Below are positions 50,272 to 59,321 of a stretch of 64,000 nucleotides of DNA, piece after piece. Each line of letters begins with the position of its first letter. Positions within the stretch are counted from its first letter, which is position 1. Below the pieces are notes generated by a model. It was given only the letters and a program-made list of their open reading frames with translations. It was not told where the DNA came from and made no database searches. The translations under genes were made by a program, and so were the position numbers. The stretch is from HLUCCA09 sp038745585 (GTDB taxonomy: Bacteria; Pseudomonadota; Alphaproteobacteria; Rhodobacterales; Rhodobacteraceae). The stretch is from assembly GCA_038745585.1 (NCBI GenBank), contig JBCDLH010000002.1, positions 248,001 to 312,000 of the forward strand. Direction: 5' to 3'.

Positions 50272-53200
50272 TCATGATCCTTCTGTAAGGCCCCGCTCCA
50301 TAGGCCTGGGAAATCTGCGCCACCTCAATCGCCACGGCGCCGCTATCTTCCGCGCGCTCAGCGGCCGTCCACGTCCATCGCGGGACGGTCACATCGGCGG
50401 TCCGCAGAACAGCGCCGTCCGAACCGAGGACATGCACACGATAGGCCTCGCTGTCCTCTCCGAGCGGCGCGTCTTCGCCGAGCCAACTGTCGCCACCGAT
50501 CCGCGTCCGCCGGATCCAACTCAAATCGAGGCCGCCGTCGGCCCGGTTCTCCACCCTCAGATGCACCGGTGCATAGGGGCGGAGGCCGACGCCCTCGAAA
50601 GCCAGCACAAAGTGCCGCATCGCAGGATCGTCGATCGTCAGGCCAGACGGCCCCACTCGGTAGTGCCGCGCCAGGCCGCGATCCGAGAGTGCCATGTCAA
50701 TCTGCGCGACAGACTCGTCAAGGAGAACGACGCGGGAGCCGACGGGCCAGTCCGCCGGCATCAGAGCGTCCGTTCCAAGTTGTCCCCGCAACCGCAGCGA
50801 GAGCGCATAGACGTCTTCGGAAACGAGCGTCGCCACCTCGGCTTGAAAGACTTCCCAAGTGCCGGTGCTACCGTCCCCGATCGCAAAGGCATTGCCGCCC
50901 GAGAGCAGCGCCTCCCGCTCGACCGACGCCAACGGCCCGCCGCTATAGATCTGGACACGGAGCGGCGCACCTCGATCCCAGCGCCCAGGGGCGGCCGCCG
51001 GAAGCGGATCGAGCGTAAGACCCAAAAGCCCGGGCACGTCCGAGATCTGATTGAGCGCATAACCCGCGTCCGTTGCCGACGCATAGGTCGCCACCGGGCC
51101 CGGCCACGGCTCCGCCGCCACCGAGAGGTAGGGGGCATGCGCGACATGCCCGTCCGAGAGGAGCGGCAGATCCATAAAGACCGGCTCCACGGGCACGGGC
51201 GGGCTCGGCGGCCGCACAGTCACGCTGTCCTCGACAATTGTCGCGCTCACATAGGCGCCCGGCTCGACGCGCACAGCATCGATGAGTTGCCCGGCGCCAA
51301 GCTCGACCCGGTCGACCCGAAAGAGCCCCTCCCCCTCGACCGACAGGACGTCGCCTGCCCCAAGGTCAATGGAGGAGGGCGGCAGTGCCAGCCGCAACGC
51401 ATCGCGTGCGACCCGCCCTTCCGCAAGCCAACGTTCGGCCGTCGCGGTCGCCTCGCCTTCACTGAGGACAAGGGCCAGCTCGCTCGTCGCCGGGGTCCGC
51501 GCCTCGTCGCCCGGAAACGCAGCCTCTGTCGCCGCCGTCTCAAAGCCCGACAGTGCCCGGATGTATCCAAGCCGCACGCGCCCTGGGCTCTCTGCGGCCG
51601 GTGACCGCGCGCGCTCGATATCGCTCGTAAGCTCTTGGTGTCGTGCGAGATCTTCGCGATCTACGCTTGCATCGGCACGGCCCGTCCGCATCGTAAAGCG
51701 CAGCGTTCCCTCGCGTTCCGCAGCGTTAACGCCATAGCCCAAAAGGAGCGGCTGCAATGCGCCGCGCGCCCCCGCGCTCAGATCTCCTTCGTACCCTCGG
51801 ACAAGGCCATAGGTCTGCGCGACATCGACAGCGCTCAACCCTGAGCGGTTGCATACATCGGCAATGACCGCCGCCAACGCCTCATGGCTGGTCCGCCCGT
51901 TCAGCCAATGCCCAAGTGCATAATTCTCGCCATCGGTCCAAAGGTCCATGCGCGTCGGAAAGGCCGGATAGGGTCGCGTATCCCACGCCCAGACATGCGC
52001 CTTCGAGAGATCGACCATTGGTCCGCCATAGACGCTGCTGACCGGATTGTTGGCGGCCTCCGCCCAATACCCTAGGACTGCACGCAGATACTGACCTTGG
52101 ATCAGCTCATCGCGCGCGCCGTTCGAGTGATAGGGGAGTTGAGACTCAGAAGACTTTGGATCGATGAACTTGTTCGGCTGGTTTGTTGCCTTGTCGACCG
52201 CCGCACAGCCAAACTCCGTAAACCAGATCGGCTTTGATTGCGGCACCCAGACTGTCGGCGTCGCGGACCGGACCCCGCCAACCCGCTCATGGTGCGGGTT
52301 CTCCCACCAGCCGCGCAAGTCCTTGTAGCGGTAAATCCAATCCTCGCCATGCGCCCCATCGAAAATCGGCGAGCGCACTTGCGCCGCCCGATCCGTGTCC
52401 GACGCGTAGTACCAGTCATAGCCCTCGCCGCCGGCCACGCCAGACTTGAGATAGTCGATGTCATAGATCGACGAGACGCCGTCCAGCGCGTCCAGATGGT
52501 CGAGCCCTTCACGCCAATCCGAGAGCGGCATGTAATTATCGATCCCGATGAAATCGACACTCGCGTCCGACCAAAGAGGATCGAGGTGAAAAAACACATC
52601 GCCCGAGCCGTCTTGTGGCTGATAGCCAAAGTATTCTGACCAATCAGCTGCGTAGCCGATCTTCGCGTCATTGCCCAAAACGCCGCGCACGTCTCCTGCA
52701 AGCACGCGCAGCGCCTCGACCGCGGGAAACGCGTTTGCCGCGCCACGGATTTGCGTGAGGCTGCGCAGCTCCGATCCGACGCAGAACGCATCGACGCCGC
52801 CTGCTGCCGCGCAGAGCGTCGCATAGTGGAGGATAAAGCGCCGATAGCCCCAATCGGTCGATCCGGCATAGCTCACGACCGGTCTCGCATCTGGCAGCTC
52901 GGGCGCGTCCTCGTCTTCGCTTCCGGTCGGGAGCGGATAAAGGACCTTGGTGAACTGCCCCGCGTCGGCATGGCCAAAAAACGTGTCGACCTCACCCTCG
53001 GCCTGCGCCGTCCCATCCGTCGAGCCGGCCTGGCCGGGTGCAAACGATGTCGTGATCCGGCCGCGCCAGGGCAGAGCCGGTTGTCCCACCTGCCCGGTCC
53101 ACGGATCGGTCAGCGTGTTGTCCCCCATTTGCTCCATCAGCAAGAACGGATAGAATGTGACGTGAAGCCCGCGCGCGCGAAGCTCTTTGATCGCCGCGAC

Positions 53201-54241
53201 CACAGACTGGTCCGTCGGTGTCCCACCGTAAACGGGGCGCCCCTCTTGCATCGGGACGACCCCAGCATCTGCCCGCACGAGCCCGGAGACGTACCAGGGT
53301 ACAGTCGTTGAATCCGCCTCCGTCTGCTCGACACGCGGATGGACGTCGCATTCCCCGCATCTCAGATCGGTGCCGAACCAGCAGACGACCAAGACGACCG
53401 ATGTGCAGGTCGGCACCTCCTCCTGCAATTGCCGCATCGAGACGAGAAAGTCTGTCGTGCTGCCATAGGCATTGAGGTTGACGACCTTCGTCCGCCCTGG
53501 ACCGTCCGTAAACTCCGCCCGTTCGGTATCGAGCACGTATTCGCCCGAGCCCGGGATCAGCGCCATACCCTGCACCAGGGTTGCAAGGCTCTCCGCGCCC
53601 TCCGGAACGACCTCGGGATCGGGCAGCCGCACGACCTCAAACGAAAGTTGCGGCACGCGGTTGCCGTAATCGCCAAGCGGCATGTTCTCGATCACAACAT
53701 AGGCCGTGCCGCGATAGGCCGGCACGGTCCCCGCCCCTTCGACAGCTTCGATCAGCGGGTCTGGCTGTTGATCCTCGGTTCCATGATAAACCCGCATGTC
53801 GAGCTGGCTCGTATCGATCTCCATGCCGTCCGCCCAGACGCGGCCGACCCGCAAGATCGGGCCCTCGCCAAGAGCAACGGCCATGCTGACCGAATAGCTA
53901 TAGGTTTTCGCGGTAGCGCCCCCACCGCCGCCCTTCCCCCCGACCTTCTTCTTGCTGACCTTCTCCTTAAATCGCGTCGACCAGACGACCTGACCTCCGA
54001 TCCGTGTCCGGGCATAGACCCGACCCATGGGTGTGCCCTCGCTCGCCCCGGTGACGCGATAGCGCGAGAGTTTGCCCAGCTCCACGACATCGCTGCCCGC
54101 CCCCATGAGGCGCTGGTCGATCACCCGACCGAGTGTCGCGCCAATGGCCCGGCCAATGATGACACTGGACAGCCCCAGCACCGAACCACCGACCGCGCCA
54201 CCAATGGCTGCACCGGCTACGCCGAGAAGAATGGTCGCCAT
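50261..54241 (-). CDS. orfg15: GTA megatron tail protein (orfg15), GTA TIM-barrel
   Basis: 1326-residue baseplate/tail-tip protein. It starts with a Gly-rich membrane-like segment (GVAGAAIGGAVGGSVLGLSS) and then the phage tail-protein N-terminal region (GKLSRYRVTGASEGTPMG). A GTA TIM-barrel with glycoside-hydrolase resemblance lies around residues 430-720, with FCVGSELRSL near 486 and IWFTEFG near 673. Several beta-rich domains follow. In RcGTA this protein tips the tail and is thought to act on the recipient envelope. The full length argues for a functional particle. Confidence 0.95.
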   Translation of the reverse strand: MATILLGVAGAAIGGAVGGSVLGLSSVIIGRAIGATLGRVIDQRLMGAGSDVVELGKLSRYRVTGASEGTPMGRVYARTRIGGQVVWSTRFKEKVSKKKVGGKGGGGGATAKTYSYSVSMAVALGEGPILRVGRVWADGMEIDTSQLDMRVYHGTEDQQPDPLIEAVEGAGTVPAYRGTAYVVIENMPLGDYGNRVPQLSFEVVRLPDPEVVPEGAESLATLVQGMALIPGSGEYVLDTERAEFTDGPGRTKVVNLNAYGSTTDFLVSMRQLQEEVPTCTSVVLVVCWFGTDLRCGECDVHPRVEQTEADSTTVPWYVSGLVRADAGVVPMQEGRPVYGGTPTDQSVVAAIKELRARGLHVTFYPFLLMEQMGDNTLTDPWTGQVGQPALPWRGRITTSFAPGQAGSTDGTAQAEGEVDTFFGHADAGQFTKVLYPLPTGSEDEDAPELPDARPVVSYAGSTDWGYRRFILHYATLCAAAGGVDAFCVGSELRSLTQIRGAANAFPAVEALRVLAGDVRGVLGNDAKIGYAADWSEYFGYQPQDGSGDVFFHLDPLWSDASVDFIGIDNYMPLSDWREGLDHLDALDGVSSIYDIDYLKSGVAGGEGYDWYYASDTDRAAQVRSPIFDGAHGEDWIYRYKDLRGWWENPHHERVGGVRSATPTVWVPQSKPIWFTEFGCAAVDKATNQPNKFIDPKSSESQLPYHSNGARDELIQGQYLRAVLGYWAEAANNPVSSVYGGPMVDLSKAHVWAWDTRPYPAFPTRMDLWTDGENYALGHWLNGRTSHEALAAVIADVCNRSGLSAVDVAQTYGLVRGYEGDLSAGARGALQPLLLGYGVNAAEREGTLRFTMRTGRADASVDREDLARHQELTSDIERARSPAAESPGRVRLGYIRALSGFETAATEAAFPGDEARTPATSELALVLSEGEATATAERWLAEGRVARDALRLALPPSSIDLGAGDVLSVEGEGLFRVDRVELGAGQLIDAVRVEPGAYVSATIVEDSVTVRPPSPPVPVEPVFMDLPLLSDGHVAHAPYLSVAAEPWPGPVATYASATDAGYALNQISDVPGLLGLTLDPLPAAAPGRWDRGAPLRVQIYSGGPLASVEREALLSGGNAFAIGDGSTGTWEVFQAEVATLVSEDVYALSLRLRGQLGTDALMPADWPVGSRVVLLDESVAQIDMALSDRGLARHYRVGPSGLTIDDPAMRHFVLAFEGVGLRPYAPVHLRVENRADGGLDLSWIRRTRIGGDSWLGEDAPLGEDSEAYRVHVLGSDGAVLRTADVTVPRWTWTAAERAEDSGAVAIEVAQISQAYGAGPYRRIMIDD

Positions 54242-54244
54242 CTG

Positions 54245-54697
54245 TCACTCCAGTTCGGGAAAGACGAAACGCGCCGCGATCCGGCGCGCCCAAGGGCGGC
54301 TGAGCGGGCTCTCAATCACGCCATATCCACTCATTGCATGGATAAAGCTTGGCCCTGTGGCCTGTGAGGCGGCGAGGCCCAGATGCTTGGCGATCGCGCC
54401 CTCGCGCAGCCGAAAGAGGAGGAGGTCCCCCTCCTCCCCCGCCTCGCCCCGGGGCCTTAGTCGCAAGTGCCGGGCGCAAGCCCGCCAGATAATCTCGGTC
54501 CGCGCGGGCTCTCCCCAGTCCGGGGTATAGGCGGGCAGATCCTCGGGTTCGCTTCCATAAAGCGTCCGCCACACGCCCCGGACGAGGCCCAGGCAATCCG
54601 CCCCAGCTCCCGCGGCCGACGCCTGATGGCAATAGGGCGTCCCGATCCAAGTCCGGGCAATCGTGATGACATGCGGTCCCGCTGCAGCCCCCATCAA
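54245..54697 (-). CDS. orfg14: GTA peptidase (orfg14), NlpC/P60
   Basis: 150 residues of the NlpC/P60 cysteine peptidase fold. The catalytic Cys35 is in AGADCLGLVRG, and the His is probably in KHLGLA or FIHAMS. It cleaves peptidoglycan stem peptides, helping the tail pass the recipient wall. It overlaps orfg13 by four bases (ATGA) and precedes orfg15 by three. Confidence 0.95.
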   Translation of the reverse strand: MMGAAAGPHVITIARTWIGTPYCHQASAAGAGADCLGLVRGVWRTLYGSEPEDLPAYTPDWGEPARTEIIWRACARHLRLRPRGEAGEEGDLLLFRLREGAIAKHLGLAASQATGPSFIHAMSGYGVIESPLSRPWARRIAARFVFPELE

Positions 54698-55602
54698 AGA
54701 TCCGCCTCCGGGAGCTTCAGATAGCTGCTCCCGTCATGGGTCTGCCCCTGGCGCGGATAGGAGGTGATCCAATCGTCGCCCGGAATGTGGGGAAAACCAC
54801 GGAAGTTCTGGACGTTGGCGAATTTCGCGCGGCAGGTCGCCAGCCGTTTGTCGCAGCCGGCCTCAAGCCTGACGGTATCGCCCGGCACGATCTCACCGCG
54901 CAGTTCTTGCCAGAGTTCGAGCACGCGCATGCTCCCCTCGGCCCGGTCAAATTTGATCTGCCCGACGAGGCCAGCGCCAGCCCCGGTCAAGGCGACCAGA
55001 CGCCCCCGCTCGAACCAATCGGCCTCGAAGGCATCGAGCCCCACAAAACCGAAACGCCGCCCGGCATCGACGCTCTGAACCACAACCTCCGCCGCATAGC
55101 GCGGGTCAGACAGGTCCACGCCGCAAGCCGCGTCGCCCAGAATGGCCGCACAGGGGCGCTGATAGACCTTCTCCCGCGGCTGGTTCAGCTCCTCCGAAAG
55201 CCCCCGCAAGTCGGCTCGAAACGCACCGCCCGCGCGCGTCACTTCGCCAATCGAGCCGCGAAAGAGGACAATGCGCTGCTCTGGGTCGCGCCAATTGACC
55301 ATCCAGCAAGTCATCTGCGCCCCGTCATAGCGCCCTGCTGCGATATCCGCCTCGGTGATCGCCTCCGACGAGAGCGCGCCCTCGGCTTCGATGTTGTCAA
55401 TCGAAAGACCCGTCGTTTGCGACAGCATCCCCGCCGTCAGTCCGGTTTCGGGGTGAAACGCCCAGCCTTCGAAGGCCAGTTCCTTGTCGTGATCCGTAAA
55501 CCCTAATCGCGTGCCGTCTGCGCGCTCCACGCCCCAAGCCCGGCAGACTGTCGTCTCGCCCGTCCGCAAATGCGCCAGCAGCGCCGCCCGTGCCGCGCTC
55601 AT
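54694..55602 (-). CDS. orfg13: GTA hub protein (orfg13), DUF2163
   Basis: 302 residues of the DUF2163 / phage BR0599-type hub family. Four cysteines in two pairs (Cys151 and Cys160; Cys250 and Cys257) fit the iron-sulfur cluster reported for the RcGTA hub. Motifs: LGFTDHDKELAFEG, CAAILGDAACGVDL and PRYAAEVVVQSV, ending GFPHIPGDDWI. It overlaps orfg12 and orfg14 by four bases each. Confidence 0.95.
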   Translation of the reverse strand: MSAARAALLAHLRTGETTVCRAWGVERADGTRLGFTDHDKELAFEGWAFHPETGLTAGMLSQTTGLSIDNIEAEGALSSEAITEADIAAGRYDGAQMTCWMVNWRDPEQRIVLFRGSIGEVTRAGGAFRADLRGLSEELNQPREKVYQRPCAAILGDAACGVDLSDPRYAAEVVVQSVDAGRRFGFVGLDAFEADWFERGRLVALTGAGAGLVGQIKFDRAEGSMRVLELWQELRGEIVPGDTVRLEAGCDKRLATCRAKFANVQNFRGFPHIPGDDWITSYPRQGQTHDGSSYLKLPEADL

Positions 55603-56231
55603 ACCCGGATCTCCACCACGGGAACGCTGGGCACGTCTCCTGCGGCAAAGGCCGAGTACGAGATATCCAAGCGGTCGGTGTCAAATCGCACTGGCACGTC
55701 GAATTCGCAGCCCGCTGTGACCGGCGCGCCCGCGACAGGCGCAATCGCAAAGGTGACCGTTCCGGTTGCCGCATCGAGCGTCCAGTCGACCTCTTCGACC
55801 GTCTCGCTTCCCCCGACGGCCACTTGCACGCTGCCGGTCACCGGTTTGTCGAGCAAACGCGTATAGCTCTCAGACCCAGACGCGTAGTGCTTGCAGAGCC
55901 GAAACATCGTCGTCGTGCCGTCGCCCGTCCCGATGCTCTGATCGACCGCTGAGATTGCGTGCGAAGTCGGGCAAGACCGCCAGTCGGCCCAGTCCTTCCA
56001 GCGAAATCCGTGGAGCCGCCCGCGCCGCGCCTCGAAGAATGCGATCAAAAGCTCAATATCGTCGAGCGATCGCACCCCAAGCCCGGCGTCGTAGCGCCGG
56101 CGAGAACTTTCCCAAGGGGAGTTCCGCTCCTCAAAGCCGTTGGCCAGTGTCACGATCTCGGTAAAGCGCTCCGGCCCACCGCTGGAGCCGCGGCTGAGAT
56201 CGGTCGGGAAACGTACGTCATGAAACGCCAT
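55599..56231 (-). CDS. orfg12: GTA distal tail protein (orfg12), DUF2460
   Basis: 210-residue DUF2460 protein that forms the distal tail ring. N-terminal signature: FHDVRFPTDLSRGSSGGPER, TEIVTLANGFEERNSPWE and the FFEARRGRLHGFRWKDWADW segment. Beta-rich C-terminal half. Tail part of the particle, followed immediately by orfg13 with a four-base overlap. Confidence 0.95.
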   Translation of the reverse strand: MAFHDVRFPTDLSRGSSGGPERFTEIVTLANGFEERNSPWESSRRRYDAGLGVRSLDDIELLIAFFEARRGRLHGFRWKDWADWRSCPTSHAISAVDQSIGTGDGTTTMFRLCKHYASGSESYTRLLDKPVTGSVQVAVGGSETVEEVDWTLDAATGTVTFAIAPVAGAPVTAGCEFDVPVRFDTDRLDISYSAFAAGDVPSVPVVEIRV

Positions 56232-56243
56232 GGATTGCCCTCC

Positions 56244-56897
56244 TCAGCGGTTGCGCTGGCCACGGGCGAGCGCCCGGCCAACCTGGGCCGCGATCTGCCC
56301 TTGCCCGCGGCGGAAGCTTTCAACATCGGGTGTCGTGACATTCATCACGACCTGCACAGGCCGCCCGCCGCCCTGGGATTTGATGCCGAGCCGACCATCC
56401 GCGCCGCGCTCCAGCGGCAGAATGGCCTCGGGCCCCGCCTCGCCCATGAGGCCTGTCCCGCCGCGCATCGGAAACGCCGTCGGCGACGAAACAATCCCGC
56501 CTTGGGCAAAGGGCATAACCTTGCCCTGGCTAAACGCACCGCCCTGAGCAAATCCAAGCGCGCCGAGCCCTGCTCCAAGAAGACCGCCCAGATGGCTAGT
56601 GACCGGTCGAATGGCCGCCGAATAGGTCGCGTTCACGATCGACTGGCCAACGATTTGCAGCGCCTCCGACGCCTTCAATCCATCAAAGACCAGCCCATCG
56701 AAGGCCCGGCGCAAGCCGCCGCTGATGCTGCTCGAAAGGCTCGTGACGCTGCCCTGCGCCTGGCTCATGCTGACCCGCATCCGCGCCAATTCCGCATCGA
56801 ATTGCGCAACCATCGTGCCAGCGCCGCCGAGCCCCTCTTCGAGCCGCTCAAGCTGGTCTTCGAGCGCCTCGGCCCGTCCCTGAAAGTCATCCGTCAC
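56244..56897 (-). CDS. orfg11: GTA tape measure protein (orfg11), very short
   Basis: 217 residues, short as in other GTAs because tails are short. The N-terminal 60 residues are helical (coiled coil likely). A Gly/Ala-rich hydrophobic middle (LGGLLGAGLGALGFAQGGAF) is followed by the phage tape-measure end FPMRGGTGLMGEAGPEAILPL. It determines tail length and may form a DNA channel. It overlaps orfg10.1 by 11 bases. Confidence 0.93.
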   Translation of the reverse strand: MTDDFQGRAEALEDQLERLEEGLGGAGTMVAQFDAELARMRVSMSQAQGSVTSLSSSISGGLRRAFDGLVFDGLKASEALQIVGQSIVNATYSAAIRPVTSHLGGLLGAGLGALGFAQGGAFSQGKVMPFAQGGIVSSPTAFPMRGGTGLMGEAGPEAILPLERGADGRLGIKSQGGGRPVQVVMNVTTPDVESFRRGQGQIAAQVGRALARGQRNR

Positions 56898-57105
56898 TGC
56901 TTGGCTCTCCCCTGTCTGGATAGAGGCGCACCAGGGCCTCCAATGCGCTTTTCGTCATTGACCCGCCCCCGCCGCCGAGATCCCGGCCCGAAGCAAGCGC
57001 GAATTCCGCGGGCGTCATCGACCAAAACGCACTTGGGTTGAGCCGCAACTCTCCGAGGCCGATCCGCATCAGACCGGGCCAATCGATGCATCGCCGCGCG
57101 CTCAT
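56887..57105 (-). CDS. GTA tail assembly chaperone-like protein (orfg10.1)
   Basis: 72 residues, matching the small gene after orfg10 in GTA clusters (rcc01693-type). DWPGLMRIGLGELRLNPSAFW and SMTPAEFALASGR are the markers of the phage tail assembly chaperone family. A poly-Gly turn divides the protein. It starts one base after the orfg10 stop (TGAGATG). Confidence 0.88.
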   Translation of the reverse strand: MSARRCIDWPGLMRIGLGELRLNPSAFWSMTPAEFALASGRDLGGGGGSMTKSALEALVRLYPDRGEPSSDG

Positions 57106-57106
57106 C

Positions 57107-57421
57107 TCAGGCCTCCGGCGCGAACGCGGCGACAAGCAGCGCCGCCGCCACGCGGCTCGCCTCCAGCGGCCCGCCCTCGATCTCTGACGACAGCAAGTCC
57201 TCCGCCGACCCGCGCCAGCCACCGCCGCGCAATCCCGCCACGATGAGCGCCAGCACATCCGACGCGCGGTGCTGCCCGGCCTCGAACCGTTCGACGAGTG
57301 CGATAAGGGTCTCGCCCTCCATCGCCCCTTCGAGTTCGGCCAAAGCGCCGAGCGTCAGCTTCGCAACACGCCGCTCGCCATCGACCACGAGCGCCACCTC
57401 TCCGGCCCAAGAATTGGCCAT
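57107..57421 (-). CDS. orfg10: GTA family protein (orfg10)
   Basis: 104 residues. The GTA_gp10 pattern is clear: EVALVVDGERRVAKLTLGAL, AELEGAMEGETLIALVERFE, DVLALIVAGLRGGGW. It is probably a tail assembly factor akin to the phage tail chaperone pair (with orfg10.1). It is three bases after orfg9. Confidence 0.93.
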   Translation of the reverse strand: MANSWAGEVALVVDGERRVAKLTLGALAELEGAMEGETLIALVERFEAGQHRASDVLALIVAGLRGGGWRGSAEDLLSSEIEGGPLEASRVAAALLVAAFAPEA

Positions 57422-57424
57422 GGC

Positions 57425-57835
57425 TCAGGCGCCCGTGAACGTGATCTCGCCCGCCGATGCCATCGAGATCTCATAGGTCGCCTCGCCGTCATAGCTCCCG
57501 GCATATTCGATGGACGTGATCTGAAATGCGCCCTCCATCGTCCCGAAATCCGGCACGATCACCTGAAACCGCGGGACCTCCGCCGCAAAGAAGACCTCCC
57601 GCGCCCGCGCGTCCGACGCGCCGTCCTTGAATACGCCCGAGCCCGAAAGCGAGGCCGCGCGCACGCCTGCCCCGCCCAAAAGCTCGCGCCAGCCGCCGAC
57701 GCTCTCCAGGGTCGTCACGTCGACCGTTTCCGCGTTTAGGCTGAACCGTGACGCGCGTAGCCCTGCAAGCGTCTCGAATGCCCCGCCTGTCGTCTCGATC
57801 TTAATCAGCAGGTCCTTGCCGGATTGAGCGCCCAT
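57425..57835 (-). CDS. orfg9: GTA major tail tube protein (orfg9)
   Basis: 136-residue tail tube protein. GKDLLIKIETTGGAFETLAGLR at the start, TTLESVGGWRELLGGAG, a conserved GSGVFKDG turn, and the end strand YDGEATYEISMASAGEI. It polymerises into the tail tube. A 71-base gap separates it from orfg8, otherwise rare in this compact cluster. Confidence 0.95.
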   Translation of the reverse strand: MGAQSGKDLLIKIETTGGAFETLAGLRASRFSLNAETVDVTTLESVGGWRELLGGAGVRAASLSGSGVFKDGASDARAREVFFAAEVPRFQVIVPDFGTMEGAFQITSIEYAGSYDGEATYEISMASAGEITFTGA

Positions 57836-57906
57836 GGCTCACCTCCAATGTCCAGATGTCCAAGTCGTGAGCGCGCCGCGCCTGCCCGAGGGCGGCAAGC
57901 GCCCGA

Positions 57907-58317
57907 TCATTCGTCGGCGACAAGCGCGATAAAACGCAGGTCGATCCGCCGCCGCGTGCCACGCCCCGTCCGCTGGGCCGACGCGCGCCGAAAGTCCATG
58001 CGGACGACCCGCCCGCGTTCGAGCGGTGGACGGGTATCGACGAGCGCATCCGAGATCGCGACGGCCAGTTCCTTGGCCGCGAGAAAACCGCCCTGATCGG
58101 CCACAACACTCACGGTGAATTCGTGCCGCGCCATGTGGCCGGTGCCCTCGCCCCGGTCGCGCGCCTCCTCGGGGCCGAGCGTAACATAGAGATCGGGCAC
58201 CTGGCCAACGGGGGCAGTGTCATAGATCCGCCCCGCGGCCAGCGCCTGCACGCCCGTGTGGCCCTCAAGAAGCGCAAAGACCGCTTTCTGCAGTGCCGCC
58301 GCCGCACCATAGCTCAT
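57907..58317 (-). CDS. orfg8: GTA tail completion/stopper protein (orfg8), DUF3168
   Basis: 136 residues of the DUF3168 family. ALQKAVFALLEGH, GRIYDTAPVGQVPDLYVTLG, an internal GHMARHEFTVSVVADQGG and the end RIDLRFIALVADE are the usual landmarks. Positioned between head-tail connector orfg7 and tail tube orfg9. It overlaps orfg7 by four bases. Confidence 0.94.
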   Translation of the reverse strand: MSYGAAAALQKAVFALLEGHTGVQALAAGRIYDTAPVGQVPDLYVTLGPEEARDRGEGTGHMARHEFTVSVVADQGGFLAAKELAVAISDALVDTRPPLERGRVVRMDFRRASAQRTGRGTRRRIDLRFIALVADE

Positions 58318-58661
58318 GCCGACACCTCCTCCTCGATCGCGTGACAGATAAGAAACCGTCCCGCTCGGTCTGCCTCCGCAACGGCGAGGATGCGAAACGC
58401 GCGGAAACCCTCGCGAAATCGCTGGTCGGGGCGCGGACGCGACGCACGGCCGACCGGCACCGCGCGCAGCGTGATCTTCCACGGCACGCGGGCGACGGCG
58501 AGCGTGTCGCGGAGCACTTCGCGTCCGCTCCCCGCCACGACTTCTGCCCAATGGTCGCCCAGCGCGACCCATGTCTCGGCAAAGCCGCCCGCCCCATCGG
58601 CCACGCGCTCGCGCGCCTCCAGCGTCAGCCTGCGATTGAGCAGGGGCTCGCGCGCAGTCAT
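58314..58661 (-). CDS. orfg7: GTA head-tail adaptor (orfg7)
   Basis: 115-residue head closure/adaptor protein of the HK97-type SPP1 gp16 fold: LNRRLTLEARERVADGAGGF at the start and a conserved WVALGDHWAEV. It overlaps orfg6 by four bases. Confidence 0.93.
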   Translation of the reverse strand: MTAREPLLNRRLTLEARERVADGAGGFAETWVALGDHWAEVVAGSGREVLRDTLAVARVPWKITLRAVPVGRASRPRPDQRFREGFRAFRILAVAEADRAGRFLICHAIEEEVSA

Positions 58662-59257
58662 CGCACATCCCTCCCGCCAAGACGGATCGGGCGCCAGCTT
58701 GAGATCAGACTCGACACGCCGTAGGGGATGCGCGCCGCGCCCATCCGCGCCTCATACCGGTACTCGTGGTAATAGGCGGCAAGCAGCAGCACCGCGTGGG
58801 CCAGATCCGCCGGCACCTCTGTCCAAGACGCGCCGAAGCCCGCTTGCAAGGTGATCCGGGCGACGCCACCGGTCGGAATGCTTGGCAACAGCGCACCCTT
58901 GCCCGCAAGCTCTGGCCGATGCGTATCGCGCACGACGCCGTAGCGCCCGGCATCGAGGAGCGTCTCTGCACCGTCCGCATCGACGAGCGTCAGCGCTGTG
59001 ATCTCTTGCACAGGAGCAACCGGTAAAGCCTGCGCGGACGCCCCGGTCCAGCAGGACGCCTCATATACAAAGGACCGCGCAATCAGCGCTTTCCCAGTCC
59101 AGGCCTCCACCGCCGCAATCGCGGCGCGCAGATAGGTCTCCAGCAATCCGTCTTCGAGCCCGGTGTCGGTAAATCCCGTGCCCAGCCGCAGATGGTCGCG
59201 GAACTGGAACACCGGCAGCGCCGCCGCGGGCACCGCCGTCACTTCGGTCAGCATCAT
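58658..59257 (-). CDS. orfg6: GTA head-tail connector (orfg6)
   Basis: 199 residues of the phage gp6-like connector family. Y-rich helices (LETYLRAAIAAVEAWTGKAL, LLLAAYYHEYRYEARMG) and a beta region in between. Start at ATG 59257 (the following codon is also ATG). Between capsid orfg5 and adaptor orfg7. Confidence 0.93.
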   Translation of the reverse strand: MMLTEVTAVPAAALPVFQFRDHLRLGTGFTDTGLEDGLLETYLRAAIAAVEAWTGKALIARSFVYEASCWTGASAQALPVAPVQEITALTLVDADGAETLLDAGRYGVVRDTHRPELAGKGALLPSIPTGGVARITLQAGFGASWTEVPADLAHAVLLLAAYYHEYRYEARMGAARIPYGVSSLISSWRPIRLGGRDVR

Positions 59258-59321
59258 CAGCCTTCTCCGCTCGCCGTCCAACCCTGCCGGAGGGCGCCGA
59301 TGCGCCCCCCGGTCCGAAAGA

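Noticed and set aside
50120..51604. 494-residue plus-strand open frame over orfg15
   Set aside because: Antisense shadow of the megatron gene; Arg/His-rich.
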